DNA from: Zarea fungicola
Lineage: Eukaryota; Ascomycota; Sordariomycetes; Hypocreales; Cordycipitaceae
Reading direction: 5' to 3'
Assembly (NCBI GenBank): GCA_900169235.1
Contig: FWCC01000023.1
Coordinates: forward strand, 124,001-188,000
Length of the DNA: 64,000 bases
Positions 1-11,216 of this stretch are shown here, in pieces (the first letter of the stretch is position 1; the number at the start of each line of letters is the position of its first letter). The position numbers and the translations under genes were made by a program. Under the pieces are notes generated by a model. The model made no database searches. It worked only from the letters and a program-made list of their open reading frames with translations, and was not told the DNA's origin.

Positions 1-819
1 ATCTCCCGGCAGGCCGGCAAGGCGAAAGTTGAGATCACCAAACCAAAACGTAAAGTCTTCCTCCCCAAACTTGTCGCCAGTATCCTCCGCTACACCGTTA
101 ATGACCACGGGCTCAAACTCGGCCTTGGACATGATTTGCGCCACGTCCCAGCAGCGACGATCCATCGCGCTCGAGCCCTCGCCACTAGCAAGGTGCGAGT
201 TGATAAAGACCATGCGCGTAGTCTCTCCGACGACGATTCGGGTCGCCACGGCGCCCTTGTTTCCAAAGTAGCCAAGCAGACCGGTGCCAATTTGTTGCGT
301 GCTGACGTTTGTGATTTGTTTCGCCACGTCAGACGAGGCATAGACGAGAGTCAAGAGCCCAACCATTTGCTCGGCCGAGATGAACTCATACCCCGGAGGA
401 ATGGCAGCCTCCACGGCAGATCTCCATTTGCTTGTCGGGTCGTTTGTATCGGAATAGACGCGACTCATGTATTCTTTTGTGGTGTTCAAATCAACAACCT
501 CCTGGAGCCCCAGTACGTAGAGGTCTATTGCATCGTCCGAGGTGGTCGAGGGCGCGCCGTCTTTGGCGGCAACAGCCAGCTTCGCAAAGTCGCCTATAAT
601 GCCTTGATCATGAAAAAACCAGCTGCCGACATCCTTGTCGGTGCCGGGACAGCTCGCGGTATTCCAAGACCCAATCTTGACGCGGAGCTTGCGCTGGCCG
701 ACATACTCGGATCGCCGGAGGGTCAAGGCCCTTGCGAGCGACTGTGGCGTAGACAGAGGCTCATGGGCAACGATGGAGGGATCTGAGTGATCGGAGCTGG
801 CGCGGGCCTCTGTCTGCAT
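1..819 (-). CDS. Inositol polyphosphate 5-phosphatase, N-terminal 273 residues (partial)
   Basis: Open reading frame on the minus strand that runs off the left edge of the window, so the C-terminal half is missing. It carries the landmarks of the Mg-dependent 5-phosphatase (endonuclease/exonuclease/phosphatase fold): GLQEVV with the metal-binding Glu, the block GTGLLGYFGNKGAVATRI, NSHLASGE, and FWFGDLNFRL near the window edge, the family's WxGDxNxR motif. Known family role: removal of the 5-phosphate from phosphoinositides or inositol phosphates at membranes. The start is the ATG whose first base is 819; an in-frame TAG lies about 30 codons upstream with no ATG between, so this start is well supported unless there is an upstream intron. 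The N-terminus is a short Ser-rich leader and no Sac domain precedes the catalytic domain in what is visible, so it resembles stand-alone fungal 5-phosphatases rather than synaptojanins. Substrate is not deducible. Confidence 0.9.
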   Translation of the reverse strand, partial: MQTEARASSDHSDPSIVAHEPLSTPQSLARALTLRRSEYVGQRKLRVKIGSWNTASCPGTDKDVGSWFFHDQGIIGDFAKLAVAAKDGAPSTTSDDAIDLYVLGLQEVVDLNTTKEYMSRVYSDTNDPTSKWRSAVEAAIPPGYEFISAEQMVGLLTLVYASSDVAKQITNVSTQQIGTGLLGYFGNKGAVATRIVVGETTRMVFINSHLASGEGSSAMDRRCWDVAQIMSKAEFEPVVINGVAEDTGDKFGEEDFTFWFGDLNFRLAGLPGD

Positions 820-2054
820 GGTGTGGGAGGAGCTGCAGTAGGAGCGCTCGGATCTGCGGCGGGGGTAATCGAGGTCGGCGGATCGCTGTCGACTGACGTG
901 CTATATCATGACGCGGCGGCGCTGGAAATGGTACTACATGGAGTATATAGATGTAATAAGTGAGATGAATACGTTGAAAGGCTCAAGAAAGAAGCCGGTC
1001 GGGTGATGAACTGGAGGGATCGCCTGTTGAACCTATGGGTAGATGGTGGCTGTCTGCCCCCCACTGTGACGTGACCACCTGTTCCGGCGCATCGAGGGCC
1101 AAGCTACGGTTATGAGCAGCAGAGTCATGACTCGACGACCATATTTCTAAAGGGAAATGTTATAAAACATGGGTATAAATATAGATTTTTATGATTAAAA
1201 AAGTCGACTAATTTTATTTAATTTGATACGACTTGGTAACAGTCAAAACCTCACTCTAGAACTAACAACGCACTGAAATAGTGATACAACTGGTTATATA
1301 GACAAGAATAGGAACGAGTGTCACATGTGGGGGCCATAAACAGATGGGTCATAGCGTATCAGTAGTTACAATCACAACAATCTTCCACTTCTTGCTGCCT
1401 ATTGAAACAGGGAGAGCCATGCTAACAGCAAACCACTGGTTGTATCTACAGTTAAGACCAGAGGCTCGCCATTCTTGACGAGCACTTAGCTAAGGTAGTT
1501 TTACTTGACTTTAGTGAGGTGGTAACTAGAATGCATCTCAGCTCTGACAGAACGGTACAACACAAACCACGCCTGTTATGGGATGGAGAAAATCGCTCAA
1601 GCCCTCAAACAGCCACTTTTAGGTTCTCAATTTATTTCATAAGAGGAAAACGAATTATACATGTGTTTTTTCCAGACCCAACCTGGTGTTCTTTATAGCA
1701 CTCCTCGCGCCTGGTGTCTCGCCGCGTGTCGGTCGCGATATGAGCCGGGGTAAAGGATTGCGTAGGACGGCATTGATACATTGTCACCTTAAAAGAAGTT
1801 ATCTCATGCCCAAGAAAATTCCCCCCATAGCCTGTTTGGTACATGTAGCTACAAGCCAGCCCAGCACACAGCTCGACGCCAAGCAGAGTATAGAGAGTAG
1901 CTGAAGGAGAACTCAGGCGCGGCACTTTTACAGGCAACAAGGAGTAATACTCTCCTGTATGGAAGACGGTCTTTGCTCTGCTGAATTTAAAAATTAATTG
2001 GCTGCCCAAACGTAATGCTATGGATAATAAACCCCCAATTCGGCTCTTAGAACT
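820..2054. other. Intergenic, upstream of the 5-phosphatase
   Basis: No coding sequence recognised. Bases 1140-1260 are AT-rich. An open frame of 125 codons on the minus strand (1632-2009) has no recognisable motif and no coding character, so it is not called. The first few hundred bases above 819 should hold the 5-phosphatase promoter; no clear TATA element seen. Confidence 0.5.
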
Positions 2055-4455
2055 TCAAACATTGACCTCGGGACTGTCTCTGTACGCTGGGGGCAAAGTT
2101 CCCTCCAATGACAACTTGATCTGCTGCGCCAACATGCGCGAGTAGAACCGTTGCATCGCGAAATCCCCCGTCATGTTCCAGAAGTGGTCTACGCGCAGAT
2201 GCCGCTTCCACGCGCCACGCGGCTCGCCCTCTGCGTCGAGATCCCACTGCGCATCGACCCGCGCGCCAATGTCATCCGGGCCCAAGTCGTCGGGCCCAAG
2301 CGTGGTGGTGCTATTATTCTTGGTGCTGCCATCGTCCCTCCAACCGAGCATTCCACGGGTGACCGCGCGTGCGTCTCGGCGCTGAAAGCCCGTGCACCAC
2401 AGAATCACGTCGGCGTCTACAGTCGTGCCGTCCGAGAAACGGAGGCCAGTTTCCGTATACGCCACGGGCTCAACCATGGCCTTTAATTCGACCTTTTTGT
2501 CGGCGACTAGCTTAACTGCGGCCCCAGTATCCACGTAGTGTTTGCCTAGCAACTCGTGAATTACGTGCATAATGTTAAAATCGGGGTCACGGCAATCCAC
2601 GACGGGGAATCCAGCAGCTTTCAGGGCGTCATAGCGATCGCTAGAGTCAGGCGGTTGTCAGTAGTTTTCCTCTTTGCGTTTTTTTTTTCATCAAAAACAG
2701 TCAGTGTAGACGAATACATACGGTTCCTGTGAAGCTAGATGACCAACTAAGCCCTTGATTATCTGCCCTTGGACGGAGATTGGTGGGGTGGAAAAAATGT
2801 AGTCGGCAACCTCGACTGGCATTGATTCATACTTTCCCAGTCCATGTTCGCTGCGGAGATACTCGGCTGGCATAAGCCAAGTAGGGGAGCGAACATTCAT
2901 TGTGGTCTGCAGCCCTGCAGCATAGCAGTCTTCAATTACATCAAAAGCGGTATTAGCAGAGCCAACGACAAGGACAGACTTGATACATTGGTTAGTCCTT
3001 TTTTCTGATGTGACACAAATGATACGTGAAGGAAATTTTCGAGTTCAACATACCTTGGCCCCATGCTCGGCTAAAAGCTTTGCATTTCGAAACTGAGAGG
3101 AATGGAGGCTCTTGCCGCGGTAGAGTTCAGCATCTTTGATAGCGGGCATGTTGGCTTGTTCAGGGACAAGACCAGTAGCCTGGACAAGCTCTCTGCAGAT
3201 GACAGTCTGAGTTTTTCCACTTGAACCGAGCTGAAATTTGACGGTCCACTGTTTGGTTGCTGTGTTGTAGTGACCATGTACGATATTGGCCGCCGTGAGC
3301 ACGTTTAGGTTCAAGTTGGCCACGTACGACTGTAAATGCCCAGCTATCTGATCCTTGGTAACATAATTTGGCGTCCGATACTCGGGCTTAAAAGCTGTAG
3401 AATCACGTCAATTTCTTTCGCTTCCCTCTCATGAGCGAGTCTGCTTTACATACGCTGAAACGGCATCCCGCTGTAGGAAGTTGGCGTGTGTAGCTGCAAG
3501 AAGTCATAGCGAAGAGCCCAGCAGTCGCCCACATTGGCCTTCTTGTCCAGCACCAGAAAGTCAACATTCAAGGTTTTCAGGCGGGCAGCCAGTGATAATC
3601 CTCTAAATTCGGATTAGAATGGGATTCAACGCCCAGGGCAGGAGAATTCCGGGTGCCAACTTACGCAGAGCCACCACCAATAATTAAAACATCAGTCTTG
3701 AACTCTTCAGCTTCATTGTTGCTTAAATCTGCAGGCTTTTGCAATAGTTTCTCGTCTTCTGCCTGAGCGCTCAATTCGTCAATCCAGGTATTCAGAATCC
3801 AAAGCTTCCACTCTAGTTGACCAGTTTCTGTCTTGATGGGCAACAGTAGCATACTGGCGGTGCATGTTGCACCGGGTGCGCTGGTCTTGAACGTTGCTCG
3901 ACATTGAATGAATTGCTATAGAGTAAAAGGAGACAAGAAAATGTCAGCAAAATAATCATGTTGAACCTTTTTTTGCCATCATTTTCTTACCAAGACCGGA
4001 GTTGGAGCCACGAACATGGCCATGATAAACTGCAGAGGATCCGAAGACGCCCTCAGTGCCCTGGTCTCCAGTAGCGCAGGTGCAATCTTACTTGAGCCAT
4101 CAAAGTTACGGATATGTGATGTTAGAGCCACCAAGTCTCGCCAGTACGCTTGGCCGGCGTGGAACAAGCCGGCCAGCTTCTGTGCGTCATTGCTTGCGAG
4201 GGCTGCGTTGAACTCGTCCAGGAACCCGACAGCAATTTGAGTCGTTTCCTCTGCACTGATTGGGGGTACGGTGCCAGGAGCGATAAATGGCAACGGCTTT
4301 GATAATTCTTTTCGCAGGTCTGCTTTAGGAGGGTATTCCTCAAAGATCTCCTGATCTGCGAGAGGCGTTGCAGGAATTGTTAGCAAGCAGTTTTGTCTTG
4401 CTCGATCTGGGCAATATGTTGTCCACACACCTTGAGACATAGTTAATGTAGACAC
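2055..4455 (-). CDS. NTF2-like/FAD-dependent monooxygenase (FMO-like, NADPH), 682 aa, six exons
   Basis: Exons (minus strand, in order) 4455-3991, 3915-3665, 3602-3454, 3394-3054, 2978-2722, 2640-2055 give 2049 nt with no internal stop. Residues about 60-160 form an NTF2/SnoaL-like region (FLDEFNAALASNDAQKLAGL). The FAD-binding GGGSAGLSLAARL follows at about 233-245, then LGRYDFLQLHTP-like FMO landmarks (here LRYDFLQLHTPTSYSGMPF), and a second nucleotide site VLVVGSANTAFDV near 405, with ILWCTGF near the C-terminal end. This architecture is common in ascomycetes and is usually annotated as flavin-containing or indole-pyruvate (YUCCA-like) monooxygenase; it inserts one oxygen atom (hydroxylation, N/S-oxidation or Baeyer-Villiger) using NADPH and O2, presumably in the cytosol. 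Substrate unknown. Nearest neighbour is an MBL hydrolase on the same strand 1.4 kb away and a tautomerase beyond it, so a shared catabolic or detoxification task is possible but unproven. Confidence 0.9.
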
Positions 4456-5841
4456 TTTAGAGAATGGCCGGTGACGCGATTTTCAAAAGCAAGTACTGAG
4501 AAATCGATCACAATATAGTTACATATATATATATAATAGTTTGACTGTAGAAGAGCTCAGAAGAACCAAGACCAATTAAGAATCTGCATTCTTCATTTGT
4601 AGTTTATATAGACAACTATAGACAGCTTGACTTCCAGAACGAGGCTATCTCTCCATGCAGCCTACTAGTCCCATACCAGGAACGTTGCGCGAGCAATGTG
4701 GCAGGCATATGAGCGGACATTGTAGAAACTCTCTTTCAAACAGATGGGCTTTTGGACTTCCTACAATAATCCTCCACAGCGGGTCAGCAGCCGAAGCTTC
4801 CTTGCACATATATAACAAGAGGGGTTGCTCAATGCCAATGTTTGTCATGCTGAAAACCCCACTTCATACGGATTAATAAACAAACTAGTTACCTGAGTAA
4901 TCTTGCAAATTGAAGCCATGATAAGCCACGCAAAGAGCCATCTACTCAGCGAGTCAGTGGGCCGGCCAAGGAGCCAACCAGTCAGATAGCGAGTCAGCTG
5001 TCTAACAGGGCAGCCAGTAAGCCACTTCGTACGCTACCGGCAAGCTAACGAGGAACGGAGAATTTACTAGGTAGTTAGTTGGTTTAGATTTCCTATTCAA
5101 TACAATTTGCCGACCATGGATATTGGTATAGTTCTAGGTTGATGCAGAGGTGAAGTCTCCAGCGAAGATCTCTTACGACAGTCGGCGCTTAGTGTCTGCT
5201 GCTGGTTTTTATTTGATGGTTATTACAGCTTTCCGTATTTCCATCCCATTTCACCACAGATGAATCTGCTGGCGACGCAGAGTTGCTCAGCTCTACGAGT
5301 TGGTATCACGGTAGAATGTTGAGCCGAACAGAGCGAACGACATTGATTGCAGCTGCAGAGAGGAGACTATCACTTTTCTACCGTGGTTTTAATCCATAAA
5401 ACTACTAATAAGGACGCTACCCCTGTTTCTACTGTCCTGCTGGTGCCTACAGCCACTACGCTGCTGCGGCATCATTCTGGCTGCGAGCGGCGAATTAAGC
5501 GGAGGCCCCAACACGGGCAGAATGCTGCTGGCCAAACATTGCATGACAAGGCCACGATTCATGTTGAGATGAAAGACGCAGGCATCAATCAACCAGTGAC
5601 AAATCCATTTGGTCGGCCTGCATTCAAGTGTTGATGCGTCTCTATCCATATTGTCATGTGTCATGTGCCAGTCGACTCTTCAGCACTGGCGCCTTGTCCC
5701 TCTCTGGCCGAAGTATTTTATCCACAATCTCATCTAGTTTGCAGAATCTTCCCTGCAGTGAAGCTACCGCCAAAAAGTTGATAGGGAGAGTTGGTTTTGG
5801 ATTTTCAAATTTAGCTCGTGAGACCTGCGAACAAAAGTGCT
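4456..5841. other. Intergenic between monooxygenase and MBL hydrolase
   Basis: Upstream side of the monooxygenase; a run of TATATATA near 4525-4535 could serve as its TATA region. Contains the scrambled short repeats described separately (4930-5095). Open frames of 66-95 codons here (for example 5347-5634, plus strand) have no recognisable motif and are not called. Confidence 0.5.
4930..5095. repeat. Scrambled CAGC/GAGTCAG-type low-complexity tract
   Basis: Imperfect, shuffled short words (GAGTCAG, CCAGTCAG, AGCCAG, GCTAAC, TAGTTAG) recur for about 165 bases without a fixed period. A similar tract occurs at about 33350-33490. Looks like degenerate simple sequence; function unknown. Confidence 0.5.
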
Positions 5842-6723
5842 TTAAAAGCGTGCTTCTTTAGGTACGGCAAACGCGCCCAGGCATCCCCATTTCATCACGA
5901 CTGGATTAAATCTGTCTGGATACAGTTTGATCATTTCGTTGAAAGCCTCATTTGCGTCCACCGGATCCTTTGCTAATACCTTTCCAAAGTCCTCAATGTA
6001 CTTTTTGGTCGCCGCCAAGTGCCAAACCCCATCAATTTCTTCTGCCTGTTTATGCCCAGCGACAACGTAGGCTGGTTCCAAGGCCTCCACAATCCCTATA
6101 GCCTTTACCCATTCTTGGCGCTTTTCCTTGGTGTTTGCTTCAAGAAGCATCTGGTGTACTTGCCCATAGACCACATCCCCACAAACTGCGAGTTTCAGAT
6201 CGGGGACCCAGAGGATCGTCGAGTCGTACGTGTCCGAGTGACCACACTCAATGGCCCTCAAGACCCAGCGCCCGTCTAGTAACAATTCATCATTATCTGG
6301 GAGAGGCTTTGCGAGTGTGGCGGGTTGGAGTTCGTAGATCTGCCCAGGAAAGCGGGCCTTCCACCTGGTGGTAAAGAGTTTCTCCTCGACCTGCTGTTCC
6401 ATGTGCTTGATGACGCCCGGCGTAGCCACTGGTACTGCTTCGGGAAACCGCTTGAGAATGAGTGGGATACCAAAAAAGTGATCTCCATGGCCATGGGTTA
6501 CATAAATATGCGTCAGCTTTCGGCTCGGTGCAATCTTTTCAATCCATGAAATCAAGTCATTGGTTTGTTGTATAGTGATTGGAGTGTCGACCAAAATAGC
6601 CTCCTTGGCGGTGTAAATTAGAGTGCAGGAGATTGGGGACCAGACGCCAGCCCCAGTAGCAGGATCTGGGGCTTCAAAGGGGATCGGAGGCGCGACGTAT
6701 ACCGCAGAGCGCAAGTCCGACAT
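5842..6723 (-). CDS. MBL-fold metallo-hydrolase, 293 aa
   Basis: Single-exon gene. The zinc-binding signature HGHGDH lies at residues 77-82 after a beta-strand LTHIYVT; further metal ligands expected for the fold are seen in ECGHSDTYDST, in LAVCGDVVYG and in VVAGHKQ. Residue 46 Asp follows the strand AILVD, as in other metallo-beta-lactamase-fold hydrolases. The family hydrolyses thioesters, lactones and related bonds with a one- or two-metal centre; the sequence does not identify the substrate, and nothing here points to beta-lactams as such. Length is normal for a stand-alone fungal MBL hydrolase. There is no signal peptide, so it is probably cytosolic. It sits on the same strand as the monooxygenase and head-to-head with the tautomerase, with a shared 1.05 kb promoter region; a lactone or ester made by the monooxygenase would be a logical substrate (inference only). 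Confidence 0.9.
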   Translation of the reverse strand: MSDLRSAVYVAPPIPFEAPDPATGAGVWSPISCTLIYTAKEAILVDTPITIQQTNDLISWIEKIAPSRKLTHIYVTHGHGDHFFGIPLILKRFPEAVPVATPGVIKHMEQQVEEKLFTTRWKARFPGQIYELQPATLAKPLPDNDELLLDGRWVLRAIECGHSDTYDSTILWVPDLKLAVCGDVVYGQVHQMLLEANTKEKRQEWVKAIGIVEALEPAYVVAGHKQAEEIDGVWHLAATKKYIEDFGKVLAKDPVDANEAFNEMIKLYPDRFNPVVMKWGCLGAFAVPKEARF

Positions 6724-7777
6724 TTTGCTTCCAAGATGGCGGGTGATTAATTTGACGGTTCAGGGCAGAATCACGAGGAGTAGAAGGGAGTTTAATAGTG
6801 CCTTGATCCAAGCCACGAGCTTGCCTACGACTTTCAATTATAATTGTTTAACAGCAACCGAGGATCTCGGCGGAGGTTCATCGTGTCTATAGCCCTGCTT
6901 CCTTGATCGCCTCATCGCAATCAAGATTCTAGTTGCCGTCAGGCTTGCAGGCAGAGAGAAACGGCTGCTGCGGATGGCGCGGCAGCTACGGGAAGCCGCA
7001 CTCCTGCATGCGCAGGCTCAAACTGCCGATTTCAATCAGTCCAATGTACTCGGGCCGGAGTTAAGAGGGCTAAATATACAGATCGGCGGTTTTGGTGGGT
7101 TCTTGAACAGACTGCTATATCTTCATACACGACGATAGCCAGTCTGCTGACTTCTTCCCATGAGTGCGTGGGGTAATACAGCTCCAGCTGCCCTCTCCCA
7201 AGTCTTTATTAAATGCCCACATAAGCCCGCAATTGTAGTTTGACCATTTAGTTCCTTAGTTATATGCCCGCCGCAAAGACAGCAAGCCAAATGGCCGCCT
7301 GTCTTTTGCCTTGCAGGTTTTAACGAATCGGTAATTGTTTTTAGACCGCGATTTTAGAGTAATCAAAGCGCCGTTCGCTAACTAGCACCCCGCAGCTTGT
7401 GGCGTGCAGCTACACGCTTCTCCATCTCATTCTTTCCCCATGTAAGCCATACGGAGTTTTCTCATGTCGAGTCACCCGGTACTCTACATGTCGGAGTTCT
7501 CAGTACCAGTTAATTTGTTCCTGATCACGATCCATGTTGATCCTTCCGGTGCATGCGCCAACGACAACGACTGCTATGCCAGTAAGAGAAGTTAAACAAG
7601 TATGTGCAAGCGACACGACTACGTAGTAGGCGCATGCACATCACCAATATAAATAAGCCCTTCTAGAGGCTCATCCTCGCCATCCGACTATCCAAGCAGC
7701 ATCTATATCATCATATAACCCAATTTATATAACATTTCCAAGCACTACTATCACCACTACTTCCTTGAACCGCCATC
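6724..7777. promoter_or_regulatory. Divergent intergenic region between MBL hydrolase and tautomerase
   Basis: 1054 bases separate two start codons pointing away from each other, so both promoters must lie here. A TATAAATA element precedes the tautomerase. Several CGG/CCG triplets, the half-sites bound by Zn2Cys6 regulators, are present (around 7046-7060, 7455-7500), but I could not pick out a convincing symmetric site. Confidence 0.5.
7648..7655 (+). promoter_or_regulatory. TATA box of the tautomerase gene
   Basis: TATAAATA, 123 bases before the ATG at 7778, followed by a pyrimidine/A-rich leader. The position is normal for a fungal RNA polymerase II promoter. Confidence 0.55.
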
Positions 7778-8233
7778 ATGCCTGTCTGGAAGATTTACCA
7801 CAGCCCCAATGTATTCACGGACCAGGACAAGGCAACCATTGCCAAAGGTGCCACAGACTTTTACGTCGGAGTTGACCTCCCTGCATTCTATGTCCACGTG
7901 TTTTTCCTTCCCCTCGAAAAGGAGGATAACTATACTGCCGGAACACAACAAGATCGGTTCGTTTTTATTGAATTAGATCATATTGCGAGAAACGTCGGAC
8001 CTGATTGGGGTAAATGGCGGACGGATCGTCTCAAAAATGCCGTCGACAGCGTTATGATGCCCTTTACAACGCACAAGGGTATTCATCTTGAGTACTGCGT
8101 TCTAGAAGGGCCAGCAGCACTCTGGAGAATTGATGGGGTGGACCCTCCTGAGGCGGTTGGACCCGATGAGCGGGCGCAGGCCGAGGAAAATCGCAGGGTG
8201 CTAGCTGAGAGGTATGGTACGGTATCTCATTAG
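7778..8233 (+). CDS. Tautomerase superfamily protein, cis-3-chloroacrylic acid dehalogenase-like (Tautomerase_3), 151 aa
   Basis: The protein begins MPVWKIYH, so removal of Met exposes the catalytic N-terminal proline of the superfamily. The core repeat FYVHVFFLPLEK and the later HLEYCVLEGPAALW fit the cis-CaaD/Tautomerase_3 pattern, with a Glu in the last motif where cis-CaaD has its water-activating Glu; an Arg/His pair that binds the substrate carboxylate in cis-CaaD cannot be assigned with certainty by eye. Typical length (about 150) and no introns. Fungal members are mostly uncharacterised; relatives carry out keto-enol tautomerisation, hydration or hydrolytic dehalogenation of small unsaturated acids. 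It is next to an MBL hydrolase and an FMO-type monooxygenase, a plausible group for breaking down a small unsaturated or aromatic-derived acid (inference). Confidence 0.88.
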   Translation: MPVWKIYHSPNVFTDQDKATIAKGATDFYVGVDLPAFYVHVFFLPLEKEDNYTAGTQQDRFVFIELDHIARNVGPDWGKWRTDRLKNAVDSVMMPFTTHKGIHLEYCVLEGPAALWRIDGVDPPEAVGPDERAQAEENRRVLAERYGTVSH

Positions 8234-8915
8234 TTGAGGAAGGAAGTTGGAAGCCGTCTATGAATTGGCTTTAGACAATATTAGTCTCACACCATCCGTG
8301 CACTATAATGAAAGGCGAGTTTGAGTCGCAAATCTGTGCAGAGTAACAGCAACGCTCATGTCATAGTTTTAGAATACGCTTTTTATTAGAAGTAGGAGAT
8401 TACCTTGATCCTCTTTTCTCTCAAGCTGTATAATGACGAGTTTTTGTCGATTAATTTTGTCAACAGCCTGATCGTAGAGAAATACGCTTCACCATGGCTC
8501 AGCACGCAAGTCAGAATGTAACATTTGTGCAGTTGTCGCGCAAGTAGAGTTGGCGCTTGACCATGTCTACAAGCCTACCCTCTCACATCATAAGATTCAG
8601 TTTTGGTGGGGTACATTCCACTGTCAGCTAGTTAGCTGAGCTTGAGCTGCAACTACTGAGTTGGGCTGAGAGACATCGAGCCTGCTAGTCTCATGGTCCA
8701 CGCCCTTGGCGCCTGGCTTCTCCATTTCAACCTGCAGATTCTAACTGCCCTACTTCACTCCGCAAGCGGTCGCTCATTTATGCTCAATCGCTAAAGAAGT
8801 ATTGCTCTGCCCCCCTTCATCCATCATCGCTAATTCGTCAAGACCGTTTCATCCTGGTACTCGGCCTCGCTGTCGCGCTAATCGAGCAGGCAAGAAGCGC
8901 CAAAATTGCGTGAAT
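8234..8915. other. Intergenic between tautomerase and DUF7730-like gene
   Basis: Holds the tautomerase 3' end and the promoter of the next gene. Nothing else recognised. The frame of the downstream gene is open upstream to an ATG at 8802, an alternative start. Confidence 0.5.
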
Positions 8916-10340
8916 ATGGCACTGCTTGAGAGGCTCCGAGCCAATCCAGAGGACGCATACCCTCAATCCCAATCGCCGCTTTTTCGCCTACCCATTGAAT
9001 TGCGCACTGTGGTCTATTATCTTGTGTACCCTGAGAACCTCTTGCACTTGAAAGAGAATTTTGGTGCGGTAGAACGGGAAGGCTTGCACTGTTCCGCATA
9101 CTGGTAAGATCAAACCCCTCTGTGTCCCCACCCCTTTTTGGAGAATATGTTTGCCAATTTCATTCTACCTTGCCTGTAGGTGCATCGCTCTCAATGACTA
9201 CAAGAAAGGCTATTCGCACACACCATGTGATCTGTTTGAAGCGACCAAGAAGCAGATGCTCGGTATGCCGTTGACGTGCCGGCGGCTGGTGAGAGTCTCT
9301 TGAAGCTCTTCAGTCCCGTTCGCTGCTAACTAGGATCAAAACAGTACTTGGAGACGATCCAGTACGTATACAGCAGGCACACTATGCACTTTTCTCGTGA
9401 ATCATTTGCACTGCAGTGGCTGCGGCACATTCCGAAAACTCATCTTGACGCAATCACGTCAGTGCGGCTGACGGGGCTGTATACTGACTCTCAAGAGTAC
9501 AAAGGCGTCTGGGAGACTCTGTCATTGCTTCCAAACCTGCGGAAACTTGCTGTTAAGATAGCCGGCTTCGATGTGCACGATTCCTGGGACTGCAACATGC
9601 CAGAGGATTTTCAGGAGGAGATCTCTGCACCCATCAGAATCGTCCAGCAAAGCACGATCCAGTCATTCGACTGCATCGTTGAAATCGGAAGCACCTGGTT
9701 TCCCGATGACTACTACCTCAGGCTGGATTACAACAAGCTCAACTGGGACACGTTCTCCTTTGACCGGCGGCAGTTTCCAACACTTTTTGACGGCATCCAC
9801 CCCCGCTGCCGTGTCATCGGCATGAATGGCTTCATCTTGAACCGCCCTGTGCGTGATGACATGCCCACCACGGCGCAGCTGACCAATTGGATCAGCTGGT
9901 TCTGCTGCCACGCCGCGTATGGTGCCATCTATCCGCCAGAATACGACGTTGATGAGGTTGGCGAGCGATATACTGCCGCTGCCGCTGCCGCTCTTGCTGC
10001 AGACAGGGTGAACAAGGAAGCCGGAGACGGGATAATTGATTGTGATCTTGAGCGCGTCCAAGAGGAAAAGGAAGAGCTGTACAGGCTGTACCTCGATGAG
10101 AATGCAGAAAATTACAACGGCGATCCGGAAACTTGGGATATTCATGCCATAAACCGCGTGGTGAGGCAGCTAGAGTGTGGCCCAAATGCTTGGCCGCAGC
10201 TTGGCAAGTGGCATTTCCCAGAGAAGCCCAGCTGGATCAAGGACGCGAATCTAGAGGAGCCGCATGAGTTTTCAGAGATGGAATATGGGCATGTGTCGTC
10301 AGACGAGGAGTTGGGAAATGTGTCTGATGAAGGGAATTGA
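8916..10340 (+). CDS. Fungal F-box-like/DUF7730-type protein, 430 aa, three exons
   Basis: Exons 8916-9103, 9180-9288 and 9345-10340 join in frame (1293 nt). The N-terminus has SPLFRLPIELRTVVYYLVYP, the short helical motif (LPxELRxxIYxxV) that opens a very large family of fungal proteins usually labelled DUF7730 or F-box-like; a Cys-rich-free repeat region follows and the C-terminus is acidic (many Glu/Asp, ending EELGNVSDEGN). There is an Ala run near residue 310. No enzyme motif is visible. Such proteins are numerous in plant- and insect-associated ascomycetes and their function is not known; by analogy with F-box proteins a ubiquitin-adaptor role is possible but unsupported here. I chose the ATG at 8916 because the motif follows directly; the in-frame ATG at 8802 would add 38 residues without family character. 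Confidence 0.8.
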
Positions 10341-11095
10341 TTAGAGGAGCTGATACTGACAGTTCGAATACTCTGCTACAGTGCTTTGCTGACTGCTAGG
10401 GATGTCTTGCCACGGCTGGACGTTAATTGATCTTTTTGAGGTCGCTGTGGCCCAGTGGTACCTGGCCCACTGGCCCTGACAGGCTGGGTGCAGGAGAATA
10501 GGATAGAAGTGATGAACTGGCACGCTATACGCCCGCGATATTTGCCTATTGAAAAAGTCTGGGCTTTGCTGAGCGACCAAAGAAAGAGCTACTTAATTCA
10601 ATAGGCAGGGCGGCTGTGGAAGTCTGAGAAGCCTGTGGTCAAGAGCTTCACAGCGGCGTGTTGAGACAATGCCCCTCGAATTCAAGCTATCAACGCTGCT
10701 ATTAATATACCAAATTTGAATTGCATTAGCTGATTTAGAATTCACTGCTCTATCGTCGGCCTAAATGTTACTTTAGTTTCTTTAACTTTGGAAATATTGT
10801 AGATGATTGAAATGCAAGGTGAGAAGCATCGTTACTTTTGGCCAGGAGAGCGACTCGGATTTGCACCTACTGCAGATGAGTAGCAAGAAGCCTTACCAAG
10901 CCCATCTTGAAAAGGTAGGTAAAATATATGCATTGCACTAAAAGGATACGTTCTACTAGTTAATACGCTGGACGGCTCAATGGGTAGACATTAACTGTTA
11001 ATTCCGAATCACTACTCCATAATCACTGCGACTAGTTTGGGATTTTGGCGCCAGACCAGCACATTGTAGGGCAAATGTGTCACGCAGAACAGGAA

Positions 11096-11144
11096 NNNNN
11101 NNNNNNNNNNNNNNNNNNNNNNNNNNNNNNNNNNNNNNNNNNNN
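11096..11144. other. Assembly gap (49 N)
   Basis: 49 unresolved bases. True size is unknown. Sequence on the right flank is a G-rich minisatellite. Confidence 0.99.
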
Positions 11145-11182
11145 ATCACACCCCGCGCAACAAAATGACTCGAGTCTCGGGG

Positions 11183-11216
11183 GCTCGGGGTGGAACTCGG
11201 GGTGGAACTCGGGGCG
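11183..11216. repeat. G-rich 12-base tandem repeat beside the gap
   Basis: The unit GGTGGAACTCGG is present nearly three times in tandem right after the N gap, preceded by CTCGGGGGCTCGGGG. The related CTCGGGG word returns at 18091-18140. Likely minisatellite that extends into the gap. Confidence 0.7.

Noticed and set aside
1632..2009. 125-codon minus-strand frame
   Set aside because: No motif, no coding character, no regulatory context.
10441..10480. Possible tRNA-like arms (GTGGCCCAGTGG... and inverted partner)
   Set aside because: No acceptor stem, A/B boxes or anticodon loop could be fitted; no tRNA or rRNA gene was found in the window.
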